A DNA stretch of 64,000 nt from Xenopus tropicalis. Taxonomy: Eukaryota > Chordata > Amphibia > Anura > Pipidae. The notes below the pieces were generated by a model. That model was not told the origin of the DNA. It ran no database searches and worked only from the letters and a program-made list of their open reading frames with translations. The position numbers and the translations under genes were made by a program. This document shows, piece by piece, positions 48,540-59,847 of the stretch; position 1 is the first letter of the stretch, and each line of letters begins with the position of its first letter. The stretch covers positions 199,084,743 to 199,148,742 of the forward strand of contig NC_030677.2 of NCBI RefSeq assembly GCF_000004195.4. The letters run 5' to 3'.

Positions 48540-49009
48540 GGAAATGTAAACCCATAACAAATAAATGTAAAATTTCTCAAGTGTTCCGTTGAGCCCTTTT
48601 GCAATTTACATGATTATGTTTTTTAAGATCTTTGCGATTTTTACACTGCTAGGATGGTACATTTGAAACAACAGCGCCACCTGCTGTTTATTTTGCCCAA
48701 CTGGATACAGTCAGTAGAAAATTTAATTAATGGCAAAAGGAAAGCCTTGTGATGTTGCTCTGTTCGGAAAATGAAGTTAGTGAGCTGAGAAGAGTCATCT
48801 GTTCATGAGTTCTAAGCAAAGCAATATCTTTCCTCTCCTCACTAACTTAATTTTCTACAATCACAATGAACACCAGGTGGCGATGTTGCTTCATATTTAC
48901 ACTGCTAATATGAAAACTAATAGAATATAATGAATGTAGATTGCAAAAGGGTTCCAAAGAGTGTTTGTTACAATGTTACATGAATTTGTTCTATGGGTTT
49001 ACATTGCAG
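48540..49009. mobile_element. foldback element with gtaaaccc ends
   Basis: The arms gaaatgtaaacccataacaa and ttctatgggtttacattgc are inverted. Further inner matches include cgccacctgctgtt against aacaccaggtggcg, and gaagttagtgagctgagaag against cctcctcactaacttaattt. The element is a long imperfect palindrome of about 470 bp. A split relative is at 24390-24975. Confidence 0.75.
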
Positions 49010-49418
49010 ATCATCTCCCTAAAGGGGAAATTAACATGATTATGATGAATAGTATGTTTCTCTGTCCCTGTGCAGTCAGTGCAGAGTGAAAATAACAGTT
49101 CAGCTCAAACCATTAACCGATTGCTCTTATCTGCTGTGTTTAACCGGAAACATTTACCAGCTAATGCGCTTGCTTATTCCAAATACTTGATTTATATGGT
49201 CTTAAATGACAGGATCTGCTCACTTTCCATGATGTAAGTAAACAAGCAAAGACACAGCGCACCTACGTATGGGAATTATATCCTACAGACTGTGTCACGC
49301 CTGCCAGTAGGGAAGATGCTTTCTCCAAGATAACCAACCCGCCATTCAACCATTCCATCCCGCCATCAGCCTCTGTTTCCACCCTTACTTGGGGTTTTGC
49401 TTGCTTCCCTAACATTAA

Positions 49419-49632
49419 GGGGCAGATTTATCAAAATGTGAACTTAGTACATGAAAACTCAGCAACATTCTATTCACTCCTATGGGATTTTTAGAAGCAT
49501 ATTGATCAAATGGTGAAGTCTAACTTTCACCCGTTGATAAATACCCTTTTAAAAATCCCATAGGAGTGAATACAACAAGGGGGAGTTTTTACGTATTAAG
49601 CTCTAAACTCACATTTTGATAAATCTGCCCCC
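49419..49632. mobile_element. short MITE with GGGGCAGATTTATCAA ends
   Basis: GGGGCAGATTTATCAAAATG and TTTGATAAATCTGCCCC are inverted ends. The interior halves (ctcctatgggatttttagaa and aaaaatcccataggagtgaa) also pair, so it is almost a perfect 210-bp hairpin. The target duplication is unclear. Confidence 0.8.
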
Positions 49633-49644
49633 TAGGACAGGATG

Positions 49645-49790
49645 TAACATAGTAAGTTAGGTTGAAAAAAGACATACGTCCATCACGTTCAACCATAATG
49701 CCTATATATAACCTGCCTAACTGCTAGTTGATCCAGAGGAAGGCAAAAACCCCATGTGAAGCCTCTCTAATTTGCCGCAGAGGGGCAACC
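49645..49790. repeat. dispersed repeat 'acatagtaagttaggttgaaa'
   Basis: The block aacatagtaagttaggttga followed by aaagacatacgtccatcacg, then ctgctagttgatccagagga, is near-identical to 50374-50460 and is a very common amphibian dispersed sequence. Class (LINE 3' end or SINE) is not decided. Confidence 0.6.
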
Positions 49791-50291
49791 CTGAGGTATT
49801 TGAATTCAATATTCTTTTCATGTTTCTCCTACTTTCCAAATACATTGGCTCCACTCCCATTCCCATTAATGTTGCACATTCAGTCTCGCTCTCCGTCTCC
49901 GCCGCCCTGCGCTGTACATATTCACAACATACTGCCCATTTCTTGCCTTCGTTAGGGTCCCGTAACGATCATACAGACAGGGGAAACCTGTTCATGTACA
50001 TATGTATATTACAAATGATGTTTGATTGCCGCTTGTGCCTCGTGATCATACATTCGTTTTATAAACACTATTTTCAGGAAGGTTCTAATATTTAAATAAA
50101 ACGTCTATATTCTGTAAAAAATACAATTATTGGCTGCTTCAAATTACTGAGAAAAATGCTTTGTACTGATTTCTGTGCTATTGGGCTGCTTCTCCCTCTT
50201 TGGTTTTAAAGTGATCAATATTTTATATGTGTATTGTGTAACTGTAGGCCTTGATAAATGAACCTGAACGGTGAAAATGAATATTCCATTT

Positions 50292-50848
50292 TTAAAGGAG
50301 TTGTTCACCTTCAGATTGACTTTAAGTTTGTTATAGAATTCCCTATTCCTAGTAACTTATCAGTTGGTCTTACATAGTAACATAGTAAGTTGGGTTGAAA
50401 AAAGACGTACGTCCATCACGTTCAACCATAATGTCTATATATAACCTGCCTAACTACAAGTTCATTTCTACAACTACAAGTCTTCATTTTTTACTTTTTA
50501 TATTTTTTGCCAGTTTTCAATTGGGGGTCACTGACCCCGGCAGCCAAAAAACTTTATTGCTTTACGCAGCTGCAATTATATGGTTATTGTTACTTTTTAT
50601 TACTTATCTTTCTATTCAGGTTCTCTCCTATTCATCTTCCAGTCTCTTATTCAAATCACTGCCTGGTTGCTAAGGGAAATTGGAACCTAGCAACCAGATA
50701 GCTACCAAAATGCCAAACTGGAGAGCTGCTAAACAAAAAGCTAAACAATTCAAAAACCATAACAAATGAAGACCAATTGCAAATTGTCTCATAATATCAC
50801 TGTCTACATCATACTAAAAGTTAATTTAAAGGTGAACGACCCCTTTAA
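50292..50848. mobile_element. TTAA-type MITE, family A, reverse orientation, with insertion
   Basis: Ends TTAAAGGAGTTGTTCACC and GGTGAACGACCCCTTTAA are bounded by TTAA. Landmarks gggggtcactgaccccgg and tgcctggttgctaaggg are in reverse order relative to 23339. A piece of the dispersed repeat (50374-50460, acatagtaagttgggttgaa) is inserted near the left end. Confidence 0.88.
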
Positions 50849-51224
50849 AACAATCCAAAGCTCCAAAAGTGGTCAGTAATTTAATACTGTTTAAAAAAAG
50901 GGCAGTGAAAATGGTATCTGAACCGTAATTCATTGTATTCGTGAAATTTACAGAAACCCCCAGACTTTTCTCTTTGCCTTTTATAGACACGCCCCCTATT
51001 ATTTTATAATTTACTCATCTTTTCATTAAATCATGCAAAAAAAATCAAATTCATTGAACTCTTCTTGTCATTTTCAATGGGTCTACAAACTCTCAAAAAG
51101 TTGTGAAAAATTTGAAAAACTCGATTGGAATTGAAAAAATGCCAAATTTGGCCTGGGGCGGCTCCCATCGACTTCTGGCAAGCTTTACATTTGAGTTTTT
51201 CACATTTTTTGCACTTAATAAATA

Positions 51225-51537
51225 CAGGTATGGGACCCGTTATCCAGAATGCTCAGAACCCAGGGTTTTCCAGATAAGGGATCTTTCCGTAATTTGGATC
51301 TTCATACCTTAAGTTTTCTAAAAAATCATTTAAACCCAATAGGACTGTTTTTCCTCCTATAAGGGGTAATTATATCTTATATATATATAAACTGATACTG
51401 TTTTATAATTACAGAGAAAAAGGGAATCATTTTTAAAAATTAGAATTATTTGCTTATGATGGAGTCTATGGGAGATGGCCTTCTGTAATTCAGAGCTTTC
51501 TGGATAACGGGTTTCCGGATAACGGATTCCATACCTG
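51225..51537. mobile_element. CAGGTAT-end MITE, single-monomer form, in candidate 3' UTR
   Basis: Ends CAGGTATGGGACCCGTTATCC and GGATTCCATACCTG are inverted. The core (aacccaataggactgttttt, gtaattatatcttatatata) is one unit in reverse orientation. Confidence 0.88.
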
Positions 51538-52334
51538 TATCAAACATTCTACTTTAATGCTGGGAGTTTTTTCCCAAACAAAATTTGAACATTGATAATT
51601 CAGTCTGTTAATGTAAATGCATGAAAAATTCGACAATTCTACATAAATTGTGCAATATGAATGTTTTTTCGGAAAACAACGCCCAATTTTTAAATGAGGA
51701 TACTTTCTATTTAATATTGCGAGTGTGAAAGATTGAATAATACATCAAGCCGACTGTATAAATATATATATAATACATGTTTCGCCAGCTTTGCCCCCAT
51801 TTTACTGTCCATTTCAAGAACAAGATAATCGATTCTCACGAATGTAAATCTTGCCATGTTTTTCAGTTGAACTATCAGTTTGTTGCCATTGTACAGATAT
51901 TAATGTAAAAATGTATATATATATCACCTGGATATGCTTTGCACTTGTACCTATGGTTGCTGTTACTATAGCGAGGGCACTTTATATCACAGGCGCCATC
52001 CCTACCATCGCCTTTCCAGCAAGTGTACAAGGTATTTGTAATATAATATAAATATTCAGAAATATAAATATATAGTATAGTTTTCACACCATAAAACCTG
52101 CATCTATGGAAAAAAAAGAGGCAATTTATTGTGGCAAAGTATTATTTTCTGTAAACGTTAAATGCGCCTGGATGATGCGATGAACGCAATGCCGCGGCCG
52201 CTTACGTGGCTGTGATTATATGGTTGGATGAATGTCTTAATAAGGGGTGAAAGGGGGGGGCTCAGAGTTTAGTTTCACAAATGCAGGTTTTACATTGAAA
52301 TGAGATTATTCTTTTTTTTTTTGTTGTAAACCAA

Positions 52335-52340
52335 AATAAA
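52335..52340 (+). terminator. prlr: candidate poly(A) signal for prlr
   Basis: AATAAA in the context ccaaAATAAAatcctaatataag is followed within 60 bases by ttcttgttttcatttgttgt, a plausible downstream GT/T-rich element. It is the last such signal before the repeat block that starts at 52435. Use is inferred only. Confidence 0.3.
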
Positions 52341-52434
52341 ATCCTAATATAAGAAATAAGTGAAGGCTTCTTGTTTTCATTTGTTGTATATTTTTATTTT
52401 CTGTGTCGTGGAAATTCAGTATTACAGGTATAGG

Positions 52435-53119
52435 ATCCCTTATCCGGAAACCCGTTATCCAGAAAGTTCCGAATTACGGAATGGCCATCTCCCATAGACT
52501 CCATTATAAGCAAATAATTTTAATTTTATAAAATGATTCCCTTTTCTCTGTAATAATAAAACAGTACCTGTACTTGATCCCAACTAAGATATAATTACCC
52601 CTTATTGGGGGCAGAACAGCCCTATTGGGTTTATTTCATGGTTAAATGATTCCCTTTTCTCTGTAATAATAAAACAGTACCTGTACTTGATCCCAACTAA
52701 GATATAATTACCCCTTATTGGGGGCAGAACAGCCCTATTGGGTTTATTTCATGGTTAAATGATTCCCTTTTCTCTGTAATAATAAAACAGTACCTGTACT
52801 TGATCCCAACTAAGATATAATTACCCCTTATTGGGGCAGAACAGCCCTATTGGGTTTATTTCATGGTTAAATGATTCCCTTTTCTCTGTAATAATAAAAC
52901 AGTACCTGTACTTGATCCCAACTAAGATATAATTACCCCTTATTGGGGCAGAACAGCCCTATTGGGTTTATTTCATGGTTAAATGATTCCCTTTTCTCTG
53001 TAATAATAAAACAGTACATGTACTTGATCCCAACTAAGATATAATTACCCCTTATTGGGGGCAGAATGATTTTTAGCAGACTTAAATTATGGAGATCCAA
53101 ATTACAGAAAGACCCTTAT
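52435..53119. mobile_element. CAGGTAT-end MITE with about 5 copies of the 113-bp repeat
   Basis: The left arm CAGGTATAGGATCCCTTATCC is intact. The landmark TGATTCCCTTTTCTCTGTAA recurs at 52534, 52647, 52760, 52872 and 52984. The right arm is truncated at about 53119 (aaattacagaaagaccctta). Confidence 0.9.
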
Positions 53120-53447
53120 AGTTATAGTATATAGTTTTACAAAATTATTTAAAAAATTCCCCCTCCCCAGACACTGACTTACCTGTGGTTGGACAGTGAC
53201 AGGAGTTTGGGTAAACAGGTGGGCGGAGGCAACCAGTGGGGGGGTGGGGCACTGGGTAACAGTGGCTGTGCGCGAAGCCCCTAGGAATGTTTTTTGCTGG
53301 GGGGTCCGGCACAGACTTATTACACCGCTGCTTCCAGGCCAGGCTCCCTTTTCCTGTCTGTCCCCTCCTGTTTGTTCAGGAGTCTTCCAGTTTGGAGTTT
53401 TTGCAGCTATCTGGTTGCTAGGGTTCAAATTAACCTAGCAAACTCAT
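53120..53447. other. unassigned GC-richer sequence and MITE fragment
   Basis: From about 53374 ccagtttggagttt, gcagctatctggttgctagg and gttcaaattaacctagcaa are an internal piece of a family A TTAA MITE, cut off where the Penelope-like remnant begins. Confidence 0.45.
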
Positions 53448-54360
53448 GGGACCAGTATGGGAGCCAATATGCATCCGGCTTATGCCAAAATCTTTATGCC
53501 CAAGCTTGAGTATACTCACACACTTGCCGATTCCAAATACAGCAGTGATATCAAGCTATGGAAACAGTATGTGGATGATGTTTTTATGGTCTGGGAAGGA
53601 AGTGAAAATTAATTAAAGAATTTTTGTGAATCTCATGGCAGGGTTCATAATTCTATAAAATTCACGTGAATAAATTGTTGTACTCTACTTTCTGCCCACT
53701 AGGTGTCACCAGAGGGCTGCCTAGGAGTCAAGATCCAAATATATTATAAAAACAGACTTTAGGTATGACCAAAAAAACATTGTTGAAAAACCCCAAGAAA
53801 TTATTAATGGAGAACAGGAGATCGGTAAGAGAATTACAAAGACCTACAGAAATGACAAATAAACAAAACAACATAAAAAAGACTCCCCCAATAACTTTTG
53901 TTAGCACTTATGGTCCACATTCAAACTTCAAAAGTGCAGTAATGAAACATAGGAAAATCCTACAAAAATATAAGCAATTTGGAAAACTGTTTACTGTTTA
54001 CTTCCCTTTATTTTCTTACAAAAGTAGAAAAAATAACAGAGACTCTGGACCGACAACTAAAAAAGGTACATGTATGAACTGTACACATTGCAATGGGATA
54101 ATAAGGGCAGAATTGTGTTCACATCCACACAAAGGTTCTATGATACAGTTACAGCGGGCAAACAACCATTTGCGGAAAAATATGCGCTGAGTGGACTTTA
54201 TAAATTACCCCCACTCTCTTTTGCTACATGCATGTGTAACAGCATAGTGTACTTGCTCCAATGTACCTGGGGCCTAGTGTATGTAGGCCAAACAAGCAGA
54301 CAATTAGAGTGAGACTTAACAAACATAAAGTGCTCATAAGAGAAGGAGCTAATAAAAAAA
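53448..54360 (+). pseudogene. Penelope-like retroelement remnant: RT and GIY-YIG endonuclease
   Basis: From 53448 the frame reads GTSMGANMHPAYAKIFMPKL and then KLWKQYVDDVFMVWEG, the reverse transcriptase blocks around the YxDD active site, before an in-frame stop near 53610. The open frame 53765-54190 continues with the linker region (TFVSTYGPHSNFKSAVMKHR, then FPLFSYKSRKNNRDS). A shifted frame (54070-54312) gives NSIVYLLQCTWGLVYVGQTS, which matches the start of the GIY-YIG nuclease domain (VYLLQC, LVYVGQTSR). One more shift gives IRVRLNKHKVLIREGANK. RT followed by GIY-YIG in one element is diagnostic of Penelope-like elements. Stops and at least two frameshifts show it is dead. The N-terminus is missing. 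Confidence 0.8.
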
Positions 54361-54375
54361 ATGTTATTAATATGT

Positions 54376-54825
54376 ATGTATGATGTAGAGAGTAACGGTC
54401 TTAGACAATTTGCAATTGGTCTTCATTTTTTATTATTTGTAGTTTTTTTATTATTTCAATAATTGTTCAGCAACTGTGGAGTTTGGAGTTTCAGCAGCTA
54501 TCTGGTTGCTAGGGTCCAAATTACCTTAGTGACCAGGGAGCAGTTTGAATGAGAGGAAGGTAAATGAATAGGAGAGGACCCGAATAGAAAAACAAGTTAT
54601 AAAAAGTAACAATAACAATAAAACTGTAGCCTCACAGAGCAATAGTTTTTGGATGCCGGGGTCAGTGACCCCCATTTGAAAGCTGCAAAGAATTAAAAGA
54701 AAAAGGCAAATAGATAAAAAAAAACTATAAGAAATAAATAATGAAGACCAAATGAAAAGTTGCTTAGAACAGGCAGTTCTATTAAAGTTATTAAAAGTTA
54801 ACTTAAAGATGAACCGCCCCTTTAA
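54376..54825. mobile_element. TTAA-type MITE, family A, left end clipped
   Basis: It starts inside the family at gatgtagagagtaac, contains tctggttgctagggtccaa and ggggtcagtgacccccat, and ends GATGAACCGCCCCTTTAA at 54825. It directly follows the Penelope-like remnant. Confidence 0.82.
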
Positions 54826-55250
54826 ACAGGGAAGCCTACTGGGCTTGGGTACTTGTCACTGTTCAGCCAAAGGGCCTCAATGAAAGTTGGTATCTGTAAT
54901 GTACTTACCCCATTCCTTTATTGTTATAGATACTAAGAGAGTTGGAAGACTGGTAGTAAAGGTAAATTGTCCAACCGGTGCATGTATATAGTTCAGTTAA
55001 TGTTGCAAATCATTATGTTTTGTATTTAACACTTTACATTTTGTACAGGTATGTATATTATGGTACACACTATGGACTATTATAGACCTTTATAGACTCT
55101 TTTACGCACTTTTGTTTTTACAAACTTTGGAAAGTGGAAGGAGTCTATAAATTTTAGATTATATTGGACCTGTTGTATGCAAAATGGCTCATAGACATTC
55201 TGTCATTCTGACTGGCGGAAGGAAAGTGAAAGTGACAAGTGGTTCCCCTG
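54826..55250. other. unassigned, possibly LINE sequence
   Basis: No readable domain. It may be decayed 5' sequence of the LINE remnant that follows. Confidence 0.3.
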
Positions 55251-55759
55251 TAGTTGGATGGATACAAACTATGGCTCCCAGTGGCTTCTCAACCAGCTGC
55301 ACTCAGAATGCTCAGTGCTATCTTACAAACCCTATATATTGTACAACAGAAAACTGCTACTCGCTGGTCAAAATAAAATTGGAACATTTAACTGCTTACG
55401 CTGTAATAGCCCAGACACAGACCTAGAACATTGCCTTTGGACATGCCCAAAAATACAAAACTTTTGGACACAAATTAGCAACTACTGGTCCAGCCTAACA
55501 AGTAAACCATTACACCCCTCTCCCAAATGGGCCCTTTGTAGTAAATTAAATCAACTGATTCAACTGAATACCTTGCTGCTGCCGCACGTAAGACAATCTT
55601 ACACCTTTGGCTGACCCCAGAACAACCAACAATTGAACTGACCAAGCAAAAACTACACCATATTTTCTATTTGGACTGGCTGGAAACAATGACACATAGA
55701 GAAAAAAAATACAACCAAATTTTTCACACATTGGACAAATTATATAACATCCCTCCCTG
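55251..55759 (+). pseudogene. L1/Tx1-type LINE, C-terminus of ORF2, frameshifted
   Basis: The frame 55258-55614 includes KIGTFNCLRCNSPDTDLEHC and LWTCPKIQNFWTQISNYW, the Cys/His knuckle (CxxC, HxxxxC) at the C-terminus of L1-type ORF2 proteins. Near 55590 the reading moves to another frame, giving TILHLWLTPEQPTIELTKQK and HHIFYLDWLETMTHREKKYN, then a stop at about 55757. No reverse transcriptase core remains, so it is a 5'-truncated relic with a frameshift. Confidence 0.75.
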
Positions 55760-56628
55760 AACACACAAAATACCTAACTATACACTCCCTACAGAATACA
55801 ACATGGTATGTTCAATAATCAATTATTAATAGAAACACAGAATTATATACAAACACTAGCACGTGATGAGAGATCACAACGATCGGAGCCTCCCAGGAGC
55901 CAGGATGCTGTCAACGAGAGTGAATGTCTCCTTTATATAAAAACAGACTTATTTTGTTAAGTGAGACACATACAGATGGTAAAATTTCAATGTTAAAATT
56001 TTAATTGCATATCACTGTGAATAGAATGTGCTGACGACCATATATATACTTCTGTCAATTACACAGGAAAAGAAAAATAAAATAACAGAAAAACAGACAC
56101 ATTGCACATTGTCTGCAATATACAGTTGCACTATTAGTGATCATATGCATTCACAGTGATAGTGTGTTATTGTAAAGCTAGTTCTACCCAGTAGAGGGCA
56201 TTAAAGTTCTAATAATTGGTGACCAGAGTATTACAGAGAGACAGAGCGCTAGCGAATGCTGCGAGTAGGAGATAGTTGAGATGTTGAACTTCAAACAAGT
56301 GGAAAGAATAAAATTCATTCTTTATGGGAATATAAGAAAGCAAATGTAATGAGCCATCCAAACTCATGCAGCATAATGTCTGGGATATGCTGGGTATAAA
56401 ATGTAAGATAGTTTTCAAACATAGAAAGAGAAAAACAGTAGGTTGTAGGTGATAAACCCGACCCGGCTTCTCTCCTCTATTTAAAGACCTGCCAGTGACA
56501 TCACAAAGGGGGCGGGGTGTGGCGGCTATGCGCCTATAAATTCAGAAGCTGGAAGCCGGCAGTGTAAGGTATGGCATGACCAGATAATGTGGTGCCGAGG
56601 TCAGCCCTAATCCATCCGACCCACGGGT
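55760..56628. other. LINE 3' flank and unassigned sequence
   Basis: No gene is seen. The part 56450-56630 (aaacccgacccggcttctct, gaagctggaagccggcagtg) resembles a GC-richer dispersed repeat. Confidence 0.35.
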
Positions 56629-57533
56629 ATCTCCATACTTTAAAGATTGAATAAACCCAATAGGACTGTTCTGCCCCCAATAAGGGGTAATTATATCTTA
56701 GTTGGGATCAAGTACAGTTACTGTTTTATTATTACAGAGAAAAGGGAATCATTTAACCATTAAATAAACCCAATAGGGCTGTTCTGCCCCCAATAAGGGG
56801 TAATTATATCTTAGTTGGGATCAAGTACAAGGTACTGTTTTATTATTACAGAGAAAAGGGAATCATTTAACCATTAAATAAACCCAATAGGGCTGTTCTG
56901 CCCCCAATAAGGGGTAATTATATCTTAGTTGGGATCAAGTACAGGTACTGTTTTATTATTACAGAGAAAAGGGAATCATTTACCCATTAAATAAACCCAA
57001 TAGGGCTGTTCTGCCCCCAATAAGGATTAATTATATCTTAGTTGGGATCAAGTACAGGTACTGTTTTATTATTACAGAGAAAAGGGAATCATTTAACCAT
57101 GAAATAAACCCAATAGGGCTGTTCTGCCCCCAATAAGGGGTAATTATATCTTAGTTGGGATCAAGTACAGGTACTGTTTTATTATTACAGAGAAAAGGGA
57201 ATCATTTAACCATGAAATAAACCCAATAGGGCTGTTCTGCCCCCAATAAGGGGTAATTATATCTTAGTTGGGATCAAGTACAGGTACTGTTTTATTATTA
57301 CAGAGAAAAGGGAATCATTTAACCATTAAATAAACCCAATAGGGCTGTTCTGCCCCCAATAAGGGGTAATTATATCTTAGTTGGGATCAAGTACAGGTAC
57401 TGTTTTATTATTACAGAGAAAAGGGAATCATTTAACCATTAAATAAACCCAATAGGGCTGTTCTGCCCCTAATAAGGATTAATTATATCTTAGTTGGGAT
57501 CAAGTACAGGTACTGTTTTATTATTACAGAGAA
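56629..57533. mobile_element. 113-bp repeat array, about 8 copies, reverse orientation, ends lost
   Basis: The reverse complement landmark AAAGGGAATCATTTAACC recurs at about 56743, 56858, 56971, 57084, 57197, 57310 and 57423. Only a short piece of the left arm (gggtatctccatacttta) remains, and no CAGGTAT terminus is present on the right. Confidence 0.88.
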
Positions 57534-57689
57534 ATAATAATAAAACTAGCGTGCAGTATTGGAAAATTTGGGAACCCTGGCTTAAATTCATCAAGTTAAA
57601 GCCCCTTCGGCAAATAGATTAAGAAAGACAGAGAAGCCACTAGTAAGAATGAGAGTGTAGAGATTGAAACATTGATTACGCTAGATATA

Positions 57690-57828
57690 CACTTGCTGCC
57701 ATGACTTGTTTTTAATGGAATTATTTATGTATTATGTCAAGTCTTGACTTCTCCTTTCCCTTCTTGCCTTTTGTACCCCTCAGTTGTGTTTGAAAAATAA
57801 TAATAAAGAATATTTAAAAAAAAAAAAA
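57690..57828 (+). mobile_element. possible LINE 3' end with poly(A) tail
   Basis: TTCTCCTTTCCCTTCTTGCC, then aaaaataataataaagaata and a run of 13 A (about 57816-57828), looks like a retroelement 3' terminus with AATAAA. It could be the separated 3' end of the LINE at 55251-55759, with the 113-bp array inserted between. That join is inference. Confidence 0.45.
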
Positions 57829-58338
57829 CTTTTCTGCTGCTTCAGCTCAAAGGAAATAAGTGATTTATTACTTGCTTCTGACAATGTGCCTTTATGCTCC
57901 AATCACACTTATAGGCTTGGCCAGTCGGCCAATCAGGAAGAGGATTAGGAGGAGGGGAAAGGGGCAAAAGGCTTAACTTTTGGCATCTCGGTCCAAGAGC
58001 ATTTGGCTCCGTCATTTCATTTGTACATTATAATTTATCCTTCACATATTTGCTTGCACGCAAGGCTGCCTCGTTGCTGTTAGCCATGGACTGGAGTTAA
58101 TCAGTGCCGAGGCTTTAGGTCATTTCTGGACGTAAAGACATAAGAGGAAAACATGTTTGCGCCTTAGTCATCAAATTTAGTAACAAAATTAATTTTGTTT
58201 CCCCAATTGGCAGCATTCTTCTCCAGAATTGCAGATTTACTCAATTTACTTTAGAGATTCAGTTTATAGAGAAATCCTGGTATCAGCACTATTGCTGGCA
58301 GTTATCCATTGCCCCATGCTCTGATAGATGGGAGTATC
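57829..58338. other. intergenic, no gene recognised
   Basis: No recognisable feature. Confidence 0.4.
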
Positions 58339-58346
58339 CAGTCACC

Positions 58347-58508
58347 TAGGGTCAGGCTCGGCCTGTGATACACCAGGAAAAAACTTGTAGGCCCCAGTCC
58401 CCACCGTCCCAGACCTGAGCCCAGCTGGCCTTCCTCCCCCAATCACATCTACTTATGCCCTCCCTGTGGGGGGCACGTGCTGGGGGCCCCTGGGGGTGTC
58501 TGACTCTG
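58347..58508. mobile_element. short hAT-type MITE, relative of the CAGGGTCGGAC family
   Basis: It starts TAGGGTCAGGCTCGGCC and ends GGTGTCTGACTCTG. Flanking 8-mers CAGTCACC (58339-58346) and CATTCACC (58509-58516) match at 7 of 8. Confidence 0.65.
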
Positions 58509-58516
58509 CATTCACC

Positions 58517-59180
58517 TGTCTATCCAACCACTCATTCCCAAGCCAAGTATTCTCTTTGCTGCTATAGCAGCCTCTATTCTTCTGGGAAGGTTCCACCTAG
58601 ATGGTGGAACATTGTTGGTGGGATACAAGAGTAATAGTGAAGCTGGGCATAGTTGTTGGGGATCAGGCCTCACAGTTAGGGTTCCAGTTCAATTTACAGG
58701 GGTTCAGTTGGGTTGAGGGCCAGTCAGTTCTTCCCCTCCCATCTCAGCAACCCATTCTGTACAGGCATTGCTTTGTGCATGGGGAGCATTATAGTGCTGA
58801 AACAGGACAGGGCCTTCCCCAATCCAAACTGCTGCCACAAAGCAGAAAGCATGCAATGTCATCAGTGTCTGCAGTCTTGCTTCTTATAGAACCAGGGGCT
58901 CAAATCATGGAAAACAAGCCCAGACCATTACACCAAACTTTACCATTGGCATTCTACATTCGGGCAAGTAGGGTTCTCCTGGTATCTGCAAAAGCCAGAC
59001 TTTTCCCTCAGGTTGTAAGAGAGTGAATGACATTTATCAGGGTCCCGCTGCTCTGGAGTCCAATGTGTTTGCCCTTGGCACCCCTCCATCCTATGCGTGA
59101 CATTGCACATGATGATGTTGGGCTTGATTGCCATAAAACCATAAAAACCTCACACTTCCAGAGACAGCAGTAAGTGTTCC
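58517..59180 (-). pseudogene. Tc1-type element remnant, second copy
   Basis: It shares gctgctatagcagcct, ggggttcagttgggttgagg and cattgctttgtgcatgggg with 8875-9240. It extends further (ggccttccccaatccaaact, gacattgcacatgatgatgt, gttgggcttgattgcc). The transposase strand is minus and is broken by stops. Only vestiges of the SPDLNPIE region remain. Confidence 0.6.
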
Positions 59181-59763
59181 AATGGACTGTCCAGATGCAG
59201 ATACAATCTTTGTAGTAAAGGAGAACTAAAGGGTAAAACAATGAGGGGTGCCAATATGCTGGTTACCTCCTAGCGAGGCAAATTGCCAGCTGGGTTGCAT
59301 AGGGTGCTCTCACCACCCCAATGAGCTCAGTAGCATAACTACTGTTGACCGGGCCCTGGTGGACGATGTGCACCGCCCCCCCCAAAGGGGCCCCCCAGAA
59401 GTGCACCCAATCCCCTCCATACACACATACAAACAACTCTGGTGCTTCACTTGCAATTAGATGCCATTGCATCTCCGGCAGGCCCCAAGGGGGTGCAGGC
59501 CTGGGGGCAATTGCCACTAAATGAGCTTTATAAATCTAGCCAGGCTCCCTGGCGTATTCCACTCTTATCAGTCAAAGAGTAAGTAGCCCCCATATATAGC
59601 CCCTTTATCCCCTACTTGGTACACAGAGGAGAACCTTCTTTAGAACTTATCAACATAAAATATACCCATAACATTATATATCCACATGTATTTGGCTGAT
59701 TATCTACAGTAAGTAACATTTTCTGCTACTTTCTTCTAATACTATAAATCAAATGATTTATTT
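59181..59763. other. unassigned repetitive sequence
   Basis: Part of 59325-59520 (gaccgggccctggtggacga, gccccccagaagtgcaccca) is GC-rich and MITE-like, without clear ends. No gene is seen. Confidence 0.35.
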
Positions 59764-59806
59764 GTGGATTCATACCCCTGGCTCTACCTAAGTTGGTCAG
59801 AAGACC

Positions 59807-59847
59807 CTGCACTGATGAGCCTCAAGAAGAGCGAAACCGGTCTGTAG
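59807..59847 (+). ncRNA. hammerhead-ribozyme-like motif, copy 1
   Basis: The core CTGATGA (59812-59818), GAAA (59833-59836) and GTC (59840-59842) is in the correct order. Stem I can pair CTGCA (59807-59811) with TGTAG (59843-59847), with one G-U. Stem III is minimal: A-U and C-G pairs closed over CG. Stem II (GCCTC/AGAGC) is weakened by mismatches, so this copy is probably poorly active or dead. Confidence 0.6.

Larger units (their letters stand above)
43905..52360 (+). other. prlr: candidate long prlr 3' UTR
   Basis: No other gene is recognised between the prlr stop and 52.4 kb. Mammalian PRLR long-form mRNAs have a very long 3' UTR (general knowledge), so an approximately 8.4 kb UTR is plausible. 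Possible signals AATAAA are at 45594, 45825, 46102, 50095 and 52335. The last lies in non-repetitive sequence and is followed by a T/GT-rich stretch. MITEs at 44515, 48540, 49419, 50292 and 51225 would be in the UTR. The true end cannot be fixed from sequence alone. Confidence 0.35.

Noticed and set aside
49645..49790. tRNA-derived SINE
   Set aside because: No A and B box pair of a tRNA promoter could be identified, so it is reported only as a dispersed repeat of undecided class.
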